Notes under the pieces: generated by a model | What the model was told of the DNA's origin: nothing | Databases searched by the model: none | The model's input: the letters and a program-made list of their open reading frames with translations, nothing else | Source: JBLHGU01 sp047615875 | Lineage (GTDB): Bacteria; Pseudomonadota; Gammaproteobacteria; Arenicellales; CAJQKF01 | DNA: 61,461 nt | Assembly: GCA_047615875.1 (NCBI GenBank) | Contig: JBLHGU010000007.1 | Location: 1-61,461, forward strand | Direction: 5' to 3' | Translations under genes and position numbers: made by a program | Part shown: piece after piece, positions 1 through 8,726 of the stretch | How positions within the stretch are numbered: the first letter of the stretch is position 1 | Layout: every line of letters begins with the position of its first letter

Positions 1-2129
1 GCAGAGCATCCATTGTCAGATATGTTGATTGCGACGAATATTTCAAAGTAGATACGGTATCGCTGAAAGACAAAGATGTTAGTGAGCGTGAGGCTGAAGT
101 CCTGCAGCGCACCGTAATTGCAGAATTTGAACAGTACGTAAAACTGAATTCTAAAATTCCGCCGGAGATTCTCACATCCCTCAATGGTATTGAAGACCTT
201 GGTCGACTGGCCGATACCATTGCGGCTCATTTGAGCCTGCGCAATGAGGACAAGCAGAAAATTCTGGAATTAGGTTCGGTATCTGAGCGGCTAGAGCACA
301 TACTTGGCGTAATGGAGTCAGAAATTGATCTGTTACAGGTGGAAAAGCGTATTCGTGGCCGAGTCAAAAAACAGATGGAGAAAAGTCAGCGCGAGTACTA
401 CCTGAATGAGCAAATGAAGGCTATTCAGAAAGAACTCGGTGATATGGATGAGGCACCAAATGAAATCGAGGATTTAACGGCTAAAATTGAAGCGGCTGGC
501 ATGTCCAAAGAGGCTCGCGAAAAAGTTGATGCTGAGCTTAAAAAGCTGAAGATGATGTCACCGATGTCTGCAGAGGCCTCGGTTGTGCGCAATTATATCG
601 ATTGGGTATTACAGGTGCCCTGGAAAAAACGTACCCGGGTCTCCAAAAATATTGCCGAGGCAGAAAAGATTCTCGATGAAGATCATTACGGGCTGAATAA
701 AGTTAAAGAACGTATTGTAGAGTTTTTGGCAGTTCAGCAGCGTATAAAGAAATTGAAGGGACCAATTTTGTGTTTAGTAGGTCCGCCGGGAGTGGGTAAG
801 ACATCGCTAGGCGAATCCATCGCGCGGGCTACTAATCGCAAGTTTATTCGCATGTCCCTCGGTGGTGTGCGAGACGAGGCGGAAATACGCGGCCATCGTC
901 GTACCTACATTGGCTCTATGCCTGGAAAGATTGTGCAGAACATGGCCAAAGTAAAATCACGCAACCCACTGTTCATGTTGGATGAGGTGGACAAGATGTC
1001 CACGGATTTTCGTGGCGATCCGTCCTCCGCACTACTTGAGGTGCTGGATCCAGAGCAAAATCATGCTTTTGGTGATCACTATCTCGAGGTCGATTACGAT
1101 TTGTCTGAGGTGATGTTTATAGCCACAGCCAATACGCTTAATATTCCAGGGCCGTTACTGGACCGAATGGAAGTAATCAGAATCTCTGGCTATACAGAAG
1201 AAGAGAAAATTAATATCGCTTCGCGCTATCTGGTGCCAAAACAGAAGAAGAATAACGGATTGAAACCGGTAGAAATAAGTATTGGCAAACCAGTTCTTTA
1301 CGACATTGTGCGCCACTATACGCGTGAAGCCGGTGTGCGAGGGATGGAGCGAGAAATCTCCAAGATATGTCGCAAGGTGGCCAAAGAGTTATTGCTTGAA
1401 TCTGATAAAGAAAAAGTTGCTGTTACTAAGCGTAACCTAGAGAAATATTTGGGCGTTAAACAATTTCGTTATGGTAAAGCCGAAGAGATGAATCGGGTCG
1501 GTCAAGTAACCGGCCTGGCATGGACAGAAGTAGGCGGAGAATTGCTAACCATCGAAGCCACAACTATGGAAGGCAAGGGTAAACAAATGTATACCGGCAA
1601 GCTCGGTGATGTTATGCAGGAGTCGATCCAGACAGCGGTAAGTGTGGTACGTGCTCGGGCGCGAAACTATGGCGTCAAGCCGAGTTTTTATCAGGAACAG
1701 GATGTGCATATCCATGTGCCAGAAGGAGCTACCCCGAAAGATGGTCCAAGCGCTGGTGTTGGCATGTGTACCGCGTTGTTGTCCGCTCTAACGAATGTTC
1801 CGGTGTTATCTGATGTGGCTATGACCGGAGAGATTACATTGCGTGGTGAGGTTCTGCCTATTGGTGGACTAAAGGAGAAACTGCTGGCCGCCCATCGAGG
1901 TGGAATTAAGACGGTATTGATTCCTCGTGACAACGAAAAAGATTTAACCGAGATTCCGCAGAATATTCTTGACGGTATCGACGTTAAGCCAGTGCGGTGG
2001 ATCGAAGAAGTATTGGAGCTTGCACTCGAAAGAGTTCCGGGTCCTCTACCGGATGAAGAGAACGAGAAGCCTGTGGTCAAGAGTGAAGATAAAAAGGATT
2101 CCGATCCAGATCGTGTTACAGCTCATTAA
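1..2129 (+). CDS. lon: Lon ATP-dependent protease (5' end cut by window edge)
   Basis: Hexameric cytosolic AAA+ serine protease that degrades misfolded and regulatory proteins. The reading frame is open from base 3, so the start lies outside the window; a TTG at 231 in the same frame is internal. The visible part begins in the N-terminal substrate-recognition domain, continues through the coiled coil, the Walker A motif GPPGVGKT (about 772-800), the Walker B region with MLDEVDK and the sensor segment, and ends with the Lon protease domain. The catalytic serine sits in KDGPSAG and the partner lysine follows in GGLKEKLLAAHR. A short acidic and lysine-rich tail ends the protein. Lon followed by hupB and ppiD is a conserved gammaproteobacterial order. 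Identification is essentially certain. Confidence 0.98.
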   Translation, partial: RASIVRYVDCDEYFKVDTVSLKDKDVSEREAEVLQRTVIAEFEQYVKLNSKIPPEILTSLNGIEDLGRLADTIAAHLSLRNEDKQKILELGSVSERLEHILGVMESEIDLLQVEKRIRGRVKKQMEKSQREYYLNEQMKAIQKELGDMDEAPNEIEDLTAKIEAAGMSKEAREKVDAELKKLKMMSPMSAEASVVRNYIDWVLQVPWKKRTRVSKNIAEAEKILDEDHYGLNKVKERIVEFLAVQQRIKKLKGPILCLVGPPGVGKTSLGESIARATNRKFIRMSLGGVRDEAEIRGHRRTYIGSMPGKIVQNMAKVKSRNPLFMLDEVDKMSTDFRGDPSSALLEVLDPEQNHAFGDHYLEVDYDLSEVMFIATANTLNIPGPLLDRMEVIRISGYTEEEKINIASRYLVPKQKKNNGLKPVEISIGKPVLYDIVRHYTREAGVRGMEREISKICRKVAKELLLESDKEKVAVTKRNLEKYLGVKQFRYGKAEEMNRVGQVTGLAWTEVGGELLTIEATTMEGKGKQMYTGKLGDVMQESIQTAVSVVRARARNYGVKPSFYQEQDVHIHVPEGATPKDGPSAGVGMCTALLSALTNVPVLSDVAMTGEITLRGEVLPIGGLKEKLLAAHRGGIKTVLIPRDNEKDLTEIPQNILDGIDVKPVRWIEEVLELALERVPGPLPDEENEKPVVKSEDKKDSDPDRVTAH

Positions 2130-2198
2130 CAATATGCCCTGAGTTTTGCTTATTTCAAGGTATCTTTAAAGAATTTGGTGTCATTAGGGTCAGGCACC

Positions 2199-2228
2199 TT
2201 GACACTTTTCGATAAGCCTTGGTATAAA
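2199..2228 (+). promoter_or_regulatory. Sigma70-type promoter for hupB
   Basis: TTGACA at 2199-2204 and TATAAA at 2223-2228 are separated by 18 bp, a near-consensus housekeeping promoter between the lon stop and hupB. Transcription would start near 2235 and leave an untranslated leader of about 90 bases that contains the inverted repeat at 2259-2292. This suggests hupB is expressed strongly and separately from lon. Confidence 0.75.
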
Positions 2229-2258
2229 CTCGCCCAACGCAGGACACCTGCACATCCT

Positions 2259-2292
2259 ACTCGTAATATTACTTACTGAGATCATTACGAGT
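2259..2292 (+). repeat. Inverted repeat in the hupB leader
   Basis: ACTCGTAAT (2259-2267) and ATTACGAGT (2284-2292) are perfect 9-bp complements around a 16-base loop, about 35 bases before the hupB start. It lies downstream of the predicted promoter, so it is probably transcribed as a hairpin in the leader. The short T-run after it (CGGTTTTC) could also let it act as a weak terminator for lon transcripts. It could also be a protein-binding dyad. Function is inferred. Confidence 0.5.
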
Positions 2293-2326
2293 CGGTTTTC
2301 TAAAGTATCTCAGTTGGGAGTTTTTT

Positions 2327-2599
2327 GTGAATAAATCTGAACTCGTCGATGCGCTAGCCAATGCAACCGGCGGCACAAAAGCTGATGCTACATTGGCGCT
2401 TGACAGTGTAGTGAGTATTATAACCGATGCTATGCGAGCAGGCGACACAGTAGCCATAACGGGTTTTGGAGCATTCAGTGTTGGTGATCGTGCAGCTCGT
2501 ACTGGACGCAATCCCCAAACCGGTGAAGCCATTGATATTGCCGCTGCAAAAATACCTAAATTTAAGGCTGGCAAAGCGTTAAAGGATGCCGTAAACTAA
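2327..2599 (+). CDS. hupB: HU family nucleoid protein, beta-type
   Basis: Small basic DNA-bending histone-like protein of 90 residues, the usual HU length. It starts MNKSELVDALA and carries the DNA-binding arm signature (GFGAFSV, then RAARTGRNPQTGE) and the C-terminal helix ending KALKDAVN. The start is GTG at 2327, supported by the GGGAG ribosome site at 2316-2320. Position directly after lon and before ppiD is the classical hupB context. It acts as a dimer on the chromosome, where it compacts DNA and assists replication and recombination. Identification is very secure; the beta designation rests on gene order. Confidence 0.97.
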   Translation: MNKSELVDALANATGGTKADATLALDSVVSIITDAMRAGDTVAITGFGAFSVGDRAARTGRNPQTGEAIDIAAAKIPKFKAGKALKDAVN

Positions 2600-2608
2600 C
2601 GCGCCCTC

Positions 2609-2684
2609 GGGTGCTTAGCTCAGTTGGCAGAGCATCGCCCTTACAAGGCGAGGGTCGCAGGTTCAAGTCCTGCAGCACCCACCA
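2609..2684 (+). tRNA. tRNA-Val (anticodon TAC)
   Basis: A 76-base cloverleaf including an encoded CCA end. The acceptor stem GGGTGCT (2609-2615) pairs with AGCACCC (2674-2680). The D-arm has TTAGCTCAGTTGG, the anticodon loop CTTACAA gives TAC (valine), and the T-arm contains GGTTCAAGTCC. It lies 9 bases after hupB and may be cotranscribed with it. Confidence 0.97.
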
Positions 2685-2704
2685 TATTTCAGTACGTAGT
2701 TAGG

Positions 2705-2734
2705 TCTTGAAGTTGCCGCGACGCGGCTTCAAGA
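2705..2734 (+). repeat. Hairpin between the two tRNA genes
   Basis: TCTTGAA (2705-2711) pairs with TTCAAGA (2728-2734), and inside it GCCGC (2715-2719) pairs with GCGGC (2723-2727). The stem is strong but no T-run follows, so it is more likely a spacer or processing structure than a rho-independent terminator. Confidence 0.5.
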
Positions 2735-2785
2735 TAGTGAAAAAGATGGATTTTGACGAGTCAAATGTTGGCTCAATAATTATCC

Positions 2786-2862
2786 GGAGCGGTAGTTCAG
2801 TTGGTTAGAATACCGGCCTGTCACGCCGGGGGTCGCGGGTTCGAGTCCCGTCCGCTCCGCCA
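2786..2862 (+). tRNA. tRNA-Asp (anticodon GTC)
   Basis: A 77-base cloverleaf with encoded CCA. The acceptor stem GGAGCGG (2786-2792) pairs with CCGCTCC (2852-2858), followed by discriminator G and CCA. The D-arm is TAGTTCAGTTGGTTAGAA, the anticodon loop CTGTCAC gives GTC (aspartate), and the T-arm contains GGTTCGAGTCC. It follows tRNA-Val by about 100 bases, as in many gammaproteobacteria. Confidence 0.97.
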
Positions 2863-2986
2863 TTTTTCAAGTTTACTACTTGCATCAATACAAGACTGAA
2901 ATATAAATACAAGACTGAACCGGTTTCCATCGAAGAAATCGGTTGCTTCAGTTACAATCGATTGTTGCCTTTCCAAACGCCTACCC

Positions 2987-4906
2987 ATGCTTAGCAAAAT
3001 CAGAGAAAAATCCACCGGGATCATCGCCTACATTATAGTCGGCCTGATCAGCGTTCCGTTTGCCTTATGGGGAATTAACTCATATTTTGAAGGCGCGTCA
3101 GAGGTGATCGTTGCCGAAGTAGATGGGTTGGAAATCAATTATGATACCTATCAGAATTCGCTAGGTGAAAGACGTCGCATGATGACTCAAATCATGCAAC
3201 AGAATCTAACTCCAGAGTTGCTTGATTCACCAGTATTCAAGCGCCAGGTAGTCCAGGAGTTAGTCCGAACGACCCTTGAAAGTTCACACTCCAGTGATAC
3301 TGGCTACCGTATCAGTGATGAATCTCTCGGTAAGAGCATTCGGCAATTATCTTATTTTCAAGACAATGGGGCGTTTAGTTCCCAGCGATACTCTGATCTG
3401 GTTAGAAATGCTGGAATGAGTGTTGCTATGTTTGAACAGCAACAGCGTCAGCAGATTATCTCGCAACAAATTAGAAGCACCTATGTGGACTCAGCATTTG
3501 TCACACAATCTGATCTAGATAGAGTCGTCGCATTGCTTGAACAAGTGCGGCAAGCGGATTACGCAATAATTAGCTCAGCAACGATGTCAGTAGAAGATGT
3601 AAAAGTTGCCGATGCAGATATATCCGACTACTACGAAAAAAATAAGGAACGTTTTTATACCAATGACGAAATTAGAGTCAGTTATGTTCAATTGGCTGTG
3701 GCGGAAATTGCCAAGGACCTTTCTCTAGAGGAAGCAGAGGTGCGTAATTACTATGATGAAAACAACGCACGATATAAGGATCCTGAAGAACGCCGTGTAA
3801 GCCATATTCTGATTACTCTGCCAGAAGATGCCAGCGATGAGATTACCGAAGAAGCCCGTAGCAAAGCTGCCGAGCTATCTCTAAGGGCAAGCAATGGTGA
3901 AGATTTTGCTATGTTGGCTAAAGACTCCTCCGACGACACTGGTTCTGCAGCAAAAGGCGGAGACCTGGGGGTTTTATTGCCCAATCAAATGGTTAAGCCT
4001 TTTGAAGATGCCGCCTACGCTCTGGTAGAAGCGGGCGATGTATCTGAACCAGTTCGCAGTCGATATGGTTTTCATGTCATTAAACTAACTCAATTAGTTA
4101 GTGAAACTATTCAGCCATTTGAAACGGCTCGAGCTGAAGTCGAACTTGAAATGCGCGAACGCCTAGCAGAAGAACAATTTGTGGAAAGCGCCGAATCTTT
4201 CGCCAATCTTGTTTATGAGCAACCAGAATCGCTGGATGCAGTAGAAGCAGATTTACAACTTGAGATTCATGAATCAGACTGGTTCTCCGAAGGAGCTGGT
4301 ACCGGGCTTGCATCAAACCCTCGATTTCGTCGCGTGGCATTTAGTGAGGAGGTTCGTTTAGAAGGTCTTAACAGCGAAGCCTTTGAGCTTGACGACAATA
4401 CTCTGGTTGCCATGCGCAAAAGTGAATTTAGAGGTCGCAGGCTGCAAGAGATCGATGAAGTTAAAGAGCAAATTGTTAGTCTGATAACTCAAAAACGGTT
4501 GCAGGATTCCGCTAGTAATCTTTCTCAGAGCACATTGGAGAAATTAAATGCGGGTGGAGAATGGGATTCATTGGTAACCGAGTATGGGCTAGAATCTTTA
4601 TTATTCGATGGCACGCGAAATGATTCCAGTGATGCCAATAGCCGGGCCCTGGTGGCGACATTATTTGAAGCTGAAAAACCATCGGAAGGCAATCCAGTAT
4701 ACGGTAGTATTCCTGGGGTCGCAGATAGTTATTTGATATTCAAGCTAAACAGCGTGGCCTCCGCAGACCCACAGGTTGTCGATGAAACACGTCGGGAACA
4801 AATTCGCACCCAACTACAAGGCCGGCAAGGTCAGGACTTTTTTGCCAGCTATCAGGATGGCTTAATGAAAGCCTCCGATTATACAATTCACGAAGACCGC
4901 TTATAG
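2987..4906 (+). CDS. ppiD: PpiD-like periplasmic folding chaperone (SurA_N/parvulin domains)
   Basis: Inner-membrane-anchored periplasmic chaperone that sits near the Sec translocon and receives emerging envelope proteins. The 639-residue length fits the PpiD/SurA_N family. One N-terminal membrane helix (about residues 12-33, IIAYIIVGLISVPFALWGI) is followed by a SurA_N-type region, a single parvulin domain around residues 255-370 (starting at RRVSHILI, with GGDLG and the FHVIKL strand), and a C-terminal chaperone region. Placement after lon, hupB and two tRNAs matches the conserved locus. Isomerase activity in PpiD proteins is weak or absent, so the role is probably holding rather than prolyl isomerisation. 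Transcription likely ends at the hairpin at 4963. Confidence 0.93.
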   Translation: MLSKIREKSTGIIAYIIVGLISVPFALWGINSYFEGASEVIVAEVDGLEINYDTYQNSLGERRRMMTQIMQQNLTPELLDSPVFKRQVVQELVRTTLESSHSSDTGYRISDESLGKSIRQLSYFQDNGAFSSQRYSDLVRNAGMSVAMFEQQQRQQIISQQIRSTYVDSAFVTQSDLDRVVALLEQVRQADYAIISSATMSVEDVKVADADISDYYEKNKERFYTNDEIRVSYVQLAVAEIAKDLSLEEAEVRNYYDENNARYKDPEERRVSHILITLPEDASDEITEEARSKAAELSLRASNGEDFAMLAKDSSDDTGSAAKGGDLGVLLPNQMVKPFEDAAYALVEAGDVSEPVRSRYGFHVIKLTQLVSETIQPFETARAEVELEMRERLAEEQFVESAESFANLVYEQPESLDAVEADLQLEIHESDWFSEGAGTGLASNPRFRRVAFSEEVRLEGLNSEAFELDDNTLVAMRKSEFRGRRLQEIDEVKEQIVSLITQKRLQDSASNLSQSTLEKLNAGGEWDSLVTEYGLESLLFDGTRNDSSDANSRALVATLFEAEKPSEGNPVYGSIPGVADSYLIFKLNSVASADPQVVDETRREQIRTQLQGRQGQDFFASYQDGLMKASDYTIHEDRL

Positions 4907-4962
4907 CAAGCAGTTTTAGTTGCCAATACCCCTTAGCCTGTCTGGTAAGAGCGTGTTTTGTT

Positions 4963-4992
4963 AACCCGGATTCTCACGAAGTCCGGGTTTTT
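4963..4992 (+). terminator. Rho-independent terminator after ppiD
   Basis: AACCCGGA (4963-4970) pairs with TCCGGGTT (4982-4989). The inner TTC/GAA pairs close a small loop with one bulged base, and a T-run of five follows. It lies between the convergent ppiD and fabI genes. Confidence 0.8.
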
Positions 4993-5019
4993 GCATTCCA
5001 GGTAGAATTTTCCTGGCGG

Positions 5020-5814
5020 CTATTCTTCAGTAAAACGCTGACTTATACCGACGGTATTAAAGCCTCCGTCAACATAGGTTATTTCACCGGTAATGCCAGA
5101 AGCTAGATCAGAGCACAGAAAGGCAGCTGTATTACCCACCTCGTCAATGGTTACGCCGCGTCCTAATGGGGTGGCTTTCTCATAAAATTCCATCATTTTC
5201 CTAAAGCCTTTAATGCCAGAAGCCGCAAGCGTTCTTATTGGGCCAGCGGATATGCCATTGACTCGAATTCCCTCAGGTCCGAGGCTTTGTGCAAGATATC
5301 TTACGTTGGCCTCTAGACTGGCTTTGGCCAGACCCATGACGTTATAACCGGGCATAGAACGTAAAGAGCCAATATAGGAAAGGGTAATTAAAGAACCATT
5401 TCTTCCTGCCATCATATCTCGTCCGGCCTTGGCTAATGCAGCAAAACTGTATGAGCTGATTTCGTGAGCGGTGAGAAACCCCTCCCGAGTAACCGCATCG
5501 AGATACAATCCTTCCAGTTCACCGCTGGGCGCAAACGCCACTGAATGAACGATTACATCCAGACCGTCCCAATAATTTTCAAGGCTTGTGAATACTGATT
5601 CAATTTCTTCATCGCTGTGTACGTCACAGGGCAGTACAATGTCAGAATCCAATTGCCCAGCAAATTTCTCTACTCGGGGCTTTAGCTTCTCAGTTTGGTA
5701 CGTGAAGGCCAACTCGGCCCCTTCTCGTCGCATTGCACTGGCAATTCCCCATGCGATGGAACGATTGCTGGCAACACCAACAATCAAGGCTTTTTTACCG
5801 GCTAGAAAACCCAT
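5020..5814 (-). CDS. fabI: Enoyl-[acyl-carrier-protein] reductase (NADH), FabI type
   Basis: Catalyses the last step of each fatty-acid elongation cycle, reducing trans-2-enoyl-ACP with NADH in the cytosol. The protein has 264 residues and the divergent SDR nucleotide-binding motif of FabI (GVASNRSIAWGIA near residue 13). The FabI-type active-site pair Tyr-x6-Lys appears in YNVMGLAK (about residues 157-164), and GPIRTLAASGI covers the substrate-binding loop. An AGGA ribosome site precedes the ATG at 5814. It is monocistronic, convergent with ppiD and divergent from rsmJ. Its product pool (acyl-ACP) would also feed the RpfF-type synthase at 57 kb. Confidence 0.96.
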   Translation of the reverse strand: MGFLAGKKALIVGVASNRSIAWGIASAMRREGAELAFTYQTEKLKPRVEKFAGQLDSDIVLPCDVHSDEEIESVFTSLENYWDGLDVIVHSVAFAPSGELEGLYLDAVTREGFLTAHEISSYSFAALAKAGRDMMAGRNGSLITLSYIGSLRSMPGYNVMGLAKASLEANVRYLAQSLGPEGIRVNGISAGPIRTLAASGIKGFRKMMEFYEKATPLGRGVTIDEVGNTAAFLCSDLASGITGEITYVDGGFNTVGISQRFTEE

Positions 5815-5905
5815 AGTTGCAATCCTGATGATTTAAAATGTAAGACTATTTATATTATGTGCTGACTACTCGAATAGTGGACAGCGCGATGCTAATTTTA
5901 TCACG

Positions 5906-6643
5906 ATGAAGTCAGTGCACGATAACCTTGTCAGTATAGTTATAGGAAATGAGCCCGAGCAGGAGTTTTTACGTCAGCTCGCGCAGCACTGTGGCCTGGC
6001 CATAAACGTAAATGCCAGAAACAAACTCATGATGAGAGAAGGTATTCTTCAATTAGTTAGTTCTGGTCAGAGCAATATTCGTCCTTTAGCAGTGGATTTC
6101 TCCAGAAAACGTCGTGGCATTTCTCGCAAGGACCTGATTAGTCGAGCAATTGGCCGGTCCTCCAGAACGGTAATTGATGCGACTGCCGGTCTTGGCAAGG
6201 ATAGTATTCACTTGGCTAGTTTAGGTTACCAGGTTACCTGTGTTGAACGATGCCCGGCTATCGCTGCTCTGTTATTGGATGCAAAAAGAAGATTGGGAGA
6301 AGAATCCAATAAATATCTTGATGTGGTTTTTGGCGATGGTTGTGAAACTTTGTTGAAGCTTAAAGCTGATACTGTCTATCTGGATCCGATGTTTCCTCCT
6401 TCAGGTAAGTCTGCGATTCCCCGGCAAACGCTACGTACCATTAGATCTCTGGCTGGCGATGATCTGGATGTGATGCAGTTATTCGAAGTGGCCCAACAGC
6501 GATTTCATCGAGTTGTGGTAAAACGACCGGACCGAATGAAACCTCTACAGGAACCAATCCATCATCGTGTACAGGGACGGACCGTTAATTACGACGTATA
6601 TATCAATAACCACCTGGAACAAAGTGATGACAGCACAGACTGA
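5906..6643 (+). CDS. rsmJ: 16S rRNA (guanine1516-N2)-methyltransferase RsmJ
   Basis: Rossmann-fold SAM-dependent methyltransferase for G1516 of 16S rRNA. The 245-residue protein has an N-terminal YhiQ-type region, the SAM-binding motif VIDATAGLGKDSIHLA (about residues 88-103) with a following acidic strand end (VTCVER), and the family-typical DPMFPPSGKSA segment. The N-terminal LAVDFSRKRRG fits the family. No strong ribosome site precedes the ATG at 5906. The 3' end overlaps rsmE by 17 bases, so two rRNA-modifying enzymes are translationally linked here. Confidence 0.93.
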   Translation: MKSVHDNLVSIVIGNEPEQEFLRQLAQHCGLAINVNARNKLMMREGILQLVSSGQSNIRPLAVDFSRKRRGISRKDLISRAIGRSSRTVIDATAGLGKDSIHLASLGYQVTCVERCPAIAALLLDAKRRLGEESNKYLDVVFGDGCETLLKLKADTVYLDPMFPPSGKSAIPRQTLRTIRSLAGDDLDVMQLFEVAQQRFHRVVVKRPDRMKPLQEPIHHRVQGRTVNYDVYINNHLEQSDDSTD

Positions 6644-7367
6644 CAGGTTCTATTTTGACAGCATTGAACCCCTGGTTTCGGGCAGAAAGGTTATTGTGAA
6701 TAATCGAGAAGCCGAGCATATGAGTCGGGTTAAGCGACATCGTATAGGCAATCAAGTTTTACTGATAAATGGAAAAGGTTATGTGGCTCAATGCCAGATT
6801 ACTAATATCCATAAAAAGAATGGCGTTGAACTTGATGTGAAATCTGTAGAGTTTATTCAACCCTCTCCCTTGCAACTACATATCGCAACCGCAATACCCA
6901 AAGGAGATCGTATGGAAACAATGCTGGATATGCTTACTCAGTTAGGTGTTACGACCATCACACCGCTAATCTATGCGAGGAGTCAGCCCGACGGTCGTCG
7001 TGAGAGGCAACAAAGATGGCAGCACGTAATAATAGATGCTTGCAAGCAATCGAGACGTGCCTACCTGCCAGAAGTGAAGTCACTTTGCAGTGTTGATCAG
7101 TTCCTAAACAAGGTGTCTTCAGTAGGCGGAGGTAGGTGGCTAGCAGATGCGGGTGGCTGCAACCCATTAATCGGATCTGCTGTGGGGTCACTAACACAAA
7201 CGATTGTTATTGGCCCAGAGGGCGGGTTAGATGAGGAAGAGAAGGCTCGGTTTAATGCATCGGGTTTCGAGCCACTACAGTTGGCGGAGTCCATCTTGAG
7301 AATTGAAACTGCCACTATTGCGGCAGCAATTCTGCTTGGTAGCTTAGTTAAGAACAAAATCAGTTAA
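6627..7367 (+). CDS. rsmE: 16S rRNA (uracil1498-N3)-methyltransferase RsmE
   Basis: SPOUT-class methyltransferase that modifies U1498 of 16S rRNA in the assembled small subunit. The N-terminal PUA-like region (RFYFDSIEPL, then EAEHMSRVKRHRIGNQVLLING) is followed by the knotted SPOUT domain with IVIGPEGGLDEEE and LAESILRIETATIAA. I chose the ATG at 6627 because the family starts just before the RFYF-like strand; the frame stays open further upstream inside rsmJ. This gives 246 residues. The last codons lie in a 16-bp tandem duplication that supplies the stop codon. Confidence 0.93.
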   Translation: MTAQTDRFYFDSIEPLVSGRKVIVNNREAEHMSRVKRHRIGNQVLLINGKGYVAQCQITNIHKKNGVELDVKSVEFIQPSPLQLHIATAIPKGDRMETMLDMLTQLGVTTITPLIYARSQPDGRRERQQRWQHVIIDACKQSRRAYLPEVKSLCSVDQFLNKVSSVGGGRWLADAGGCNPLIGSAVGSLTQTIVIGPEGGLDEEEKARFNASGFEPLQLAESILRIETATIAAAILLGSLVKNKIS

Positions 7368-7378
7368 GAACAAAATCA
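7347..7378 (+). repeat. Tandem 16-bp duplication at the rsmE stop codon
   Basis: GTTAAGAACAAAATCA occurs twice head to tail (7347-7362 and 7363-7378). The first copy is read in frame as coding sequence, and the start of the second copy supplies the TAA stop. Because 16 is not a multiple of three, the duplication sets the C-terminal end of RsmE. Confidence 0.85.
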
Positions 7379-7422
7379 CAGATTCAAAACACCCGAAATA
7401 CCCGAAGCACAAGACTTCAGAG

Positions 7423-8625
7423 TTAGTCTGACACTTCCAGCCAGTCCTTTAAAATGCTGTTGGAGTCTGCTCCAAGAGCCGGCGGCGCGGAACGATAACT
7501 GGCTGGTGTCAGACTAAGTTTTGCCGGAAATGCCGGGCTGCTAATGGTCGCGCCATCGGACCGTTCAAGCTGCACGTGTAATCCCCTGTCTATCACGTGC
7601 GGATCATCGAACACATCAGACAAATTATTAATCGGGCCACAGGGAACCCTGGCTTCTTCCAGAATTTCTATAACATGGCTTCGACTGAGTTTTATTAACA
7701 GATCAGATAATCGTGTGTCGATAGCAGATCTATTTTCAATACGAGCCGCATTGGTGGAAAAGCGATGGTCTTCGCCAAGCTCTGGTTCACCAAGTGCCGC
7801 ACCCAATCGCTTGAACTGGCCATCGTTGCCACAACTGATAATAACGAAACCGTCACTCACCTCGTAAACCCGATAAGGCACCACGTTAGGATGGTTATTG
7901 CCCATACGGGTTGGCTGCATGTTGCCATTTAACCAATTGGATGCCTGGTTAGCTAGCATGGCGACCTGACTATCCAGTAGTGAGCAATCAATATATTGAC
8001 CTTCTCCCGTAGTATTTCGATAATTAAGAGCAGCAAGTATGGATGTACTTGCATACATGCCGGTGAAAAGATCTGCTACCGCTACGCCGACTTTTACAGG
8101 CTCTGCACCTTCTGAGCCATCGGGTTGACCGGTAATGCTCATGAGCCCACCCATGCCCTGGATTAAAAAATCATATCCCGCACGGTGGGCATAGGGACCC
8201 GTTTGCCCAAAGCCGGTAATAGAACAATAAATAATTCCCGGATTAATTTCCTTGATGCTTTCGTAGTCTAGTGAATATTTTTTCAAACCATTAAGTTTAT
8301 AGTTTTCTACCAGTATATCGGCCTGCATAGCCAGCGAGCGCACTAATTTTGCGCCTTCCTCGGTTGAAAAGTCGATGCAGATCGATCGTTTATTTCTATT
8401 GCAGGCGGAAAAATAGGCGGCCTCGGCGGATTCTCCATCGGCTTTTTGAATAAAAGGCGGGCCCCACTTACGGGTATCATCGCCGCCATCAGGTGACTCG
8501 ACCTTAACCACGTCTGCACCTAAATCGGCTAACACCTGGGTTGACCACGGACCGGCAAGTATGCGACTTAGATCGAGAACTTTGAGCCCTGAGAGAGCCA
8601 TTGGGCTGGAACTATTTTCTTTCAT
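7423..8625 (-). CDS. Family III CoA-transferase (CaiB/BaiF type)
   Basis: Moves coenzyme A between carboxylic acids. The 400-residue length matches the family. The N-terminal LKVLDLSRILAGPWSTQVLADLGADVVKVE block is diagnostic, followed by NKRSICIDFSTEEG and the catalytic aspartate region around GQYIDCSLLDSQVAML. ATG at 8625 is used; a second in-frame ATG at 8601 lies just before the conserved block and is possible. It is divergent from an acyl-CoA dehydrogenase, so the pair probably activates and then oxidises one carboxylic acid, such as a dicarboxylate or branched acid. The substrate is not readable from sequence. Confidence 0.92.
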   Translation of the reverse strand: MKENSSSPMALSGLKVLDLSRILAGPWSTQVLADLGADVVKVESPDGGDDTRKWGPPFIQKADGESAEAAYFSACNRNKRSICIDFSTEEGAKLVRSLAMQADILVENYKLNGLKKYSLDYESIKEINPGIIYCSITGFGQTGPYAHRAGYDFLIQGMGGLMSITGQPDGSEGAEPVKVGVAVADLFTGMYASTSILAALNYRNTTGEGQYIDCSLLDSQVAMLANQASNWLNGNMQPTRMGNNHPNVVPYRVYEVSDGFVIISCGNDGQFKRLGAALGEPELGEDHRFSTNAARIENRSAIDTRLSDLLIKLSRSHVIEILEEARVPCGPINNLSDVFDDPHVIDRGLHVQLERSDGATISSPAFPAKLSLTPASYRSAPPALGADSNSILKDWLEVSD

Positions 8626-8726
8626 GGAAACTGGTTTAGCAGGTAAAAACAGGCGCTACATAGTAAGCTAGCAGCAGATTCTTTGGAACAAGATTATTGT
8701 CGTTTTAATTGTTTGAGTAATAGAAA

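Noticed and set aside
1691..2080. Open frame on the minus strand within lon
   Set aside because: It is the antisense of a well-matched protease domain, with no ribosome site and a composition typical of shadow frames.
2705..2734. The inter-tRNA hairpin as a rho-independent terminator
   Set aside because: No T-run follows the stem, so it was listed as a structure only.
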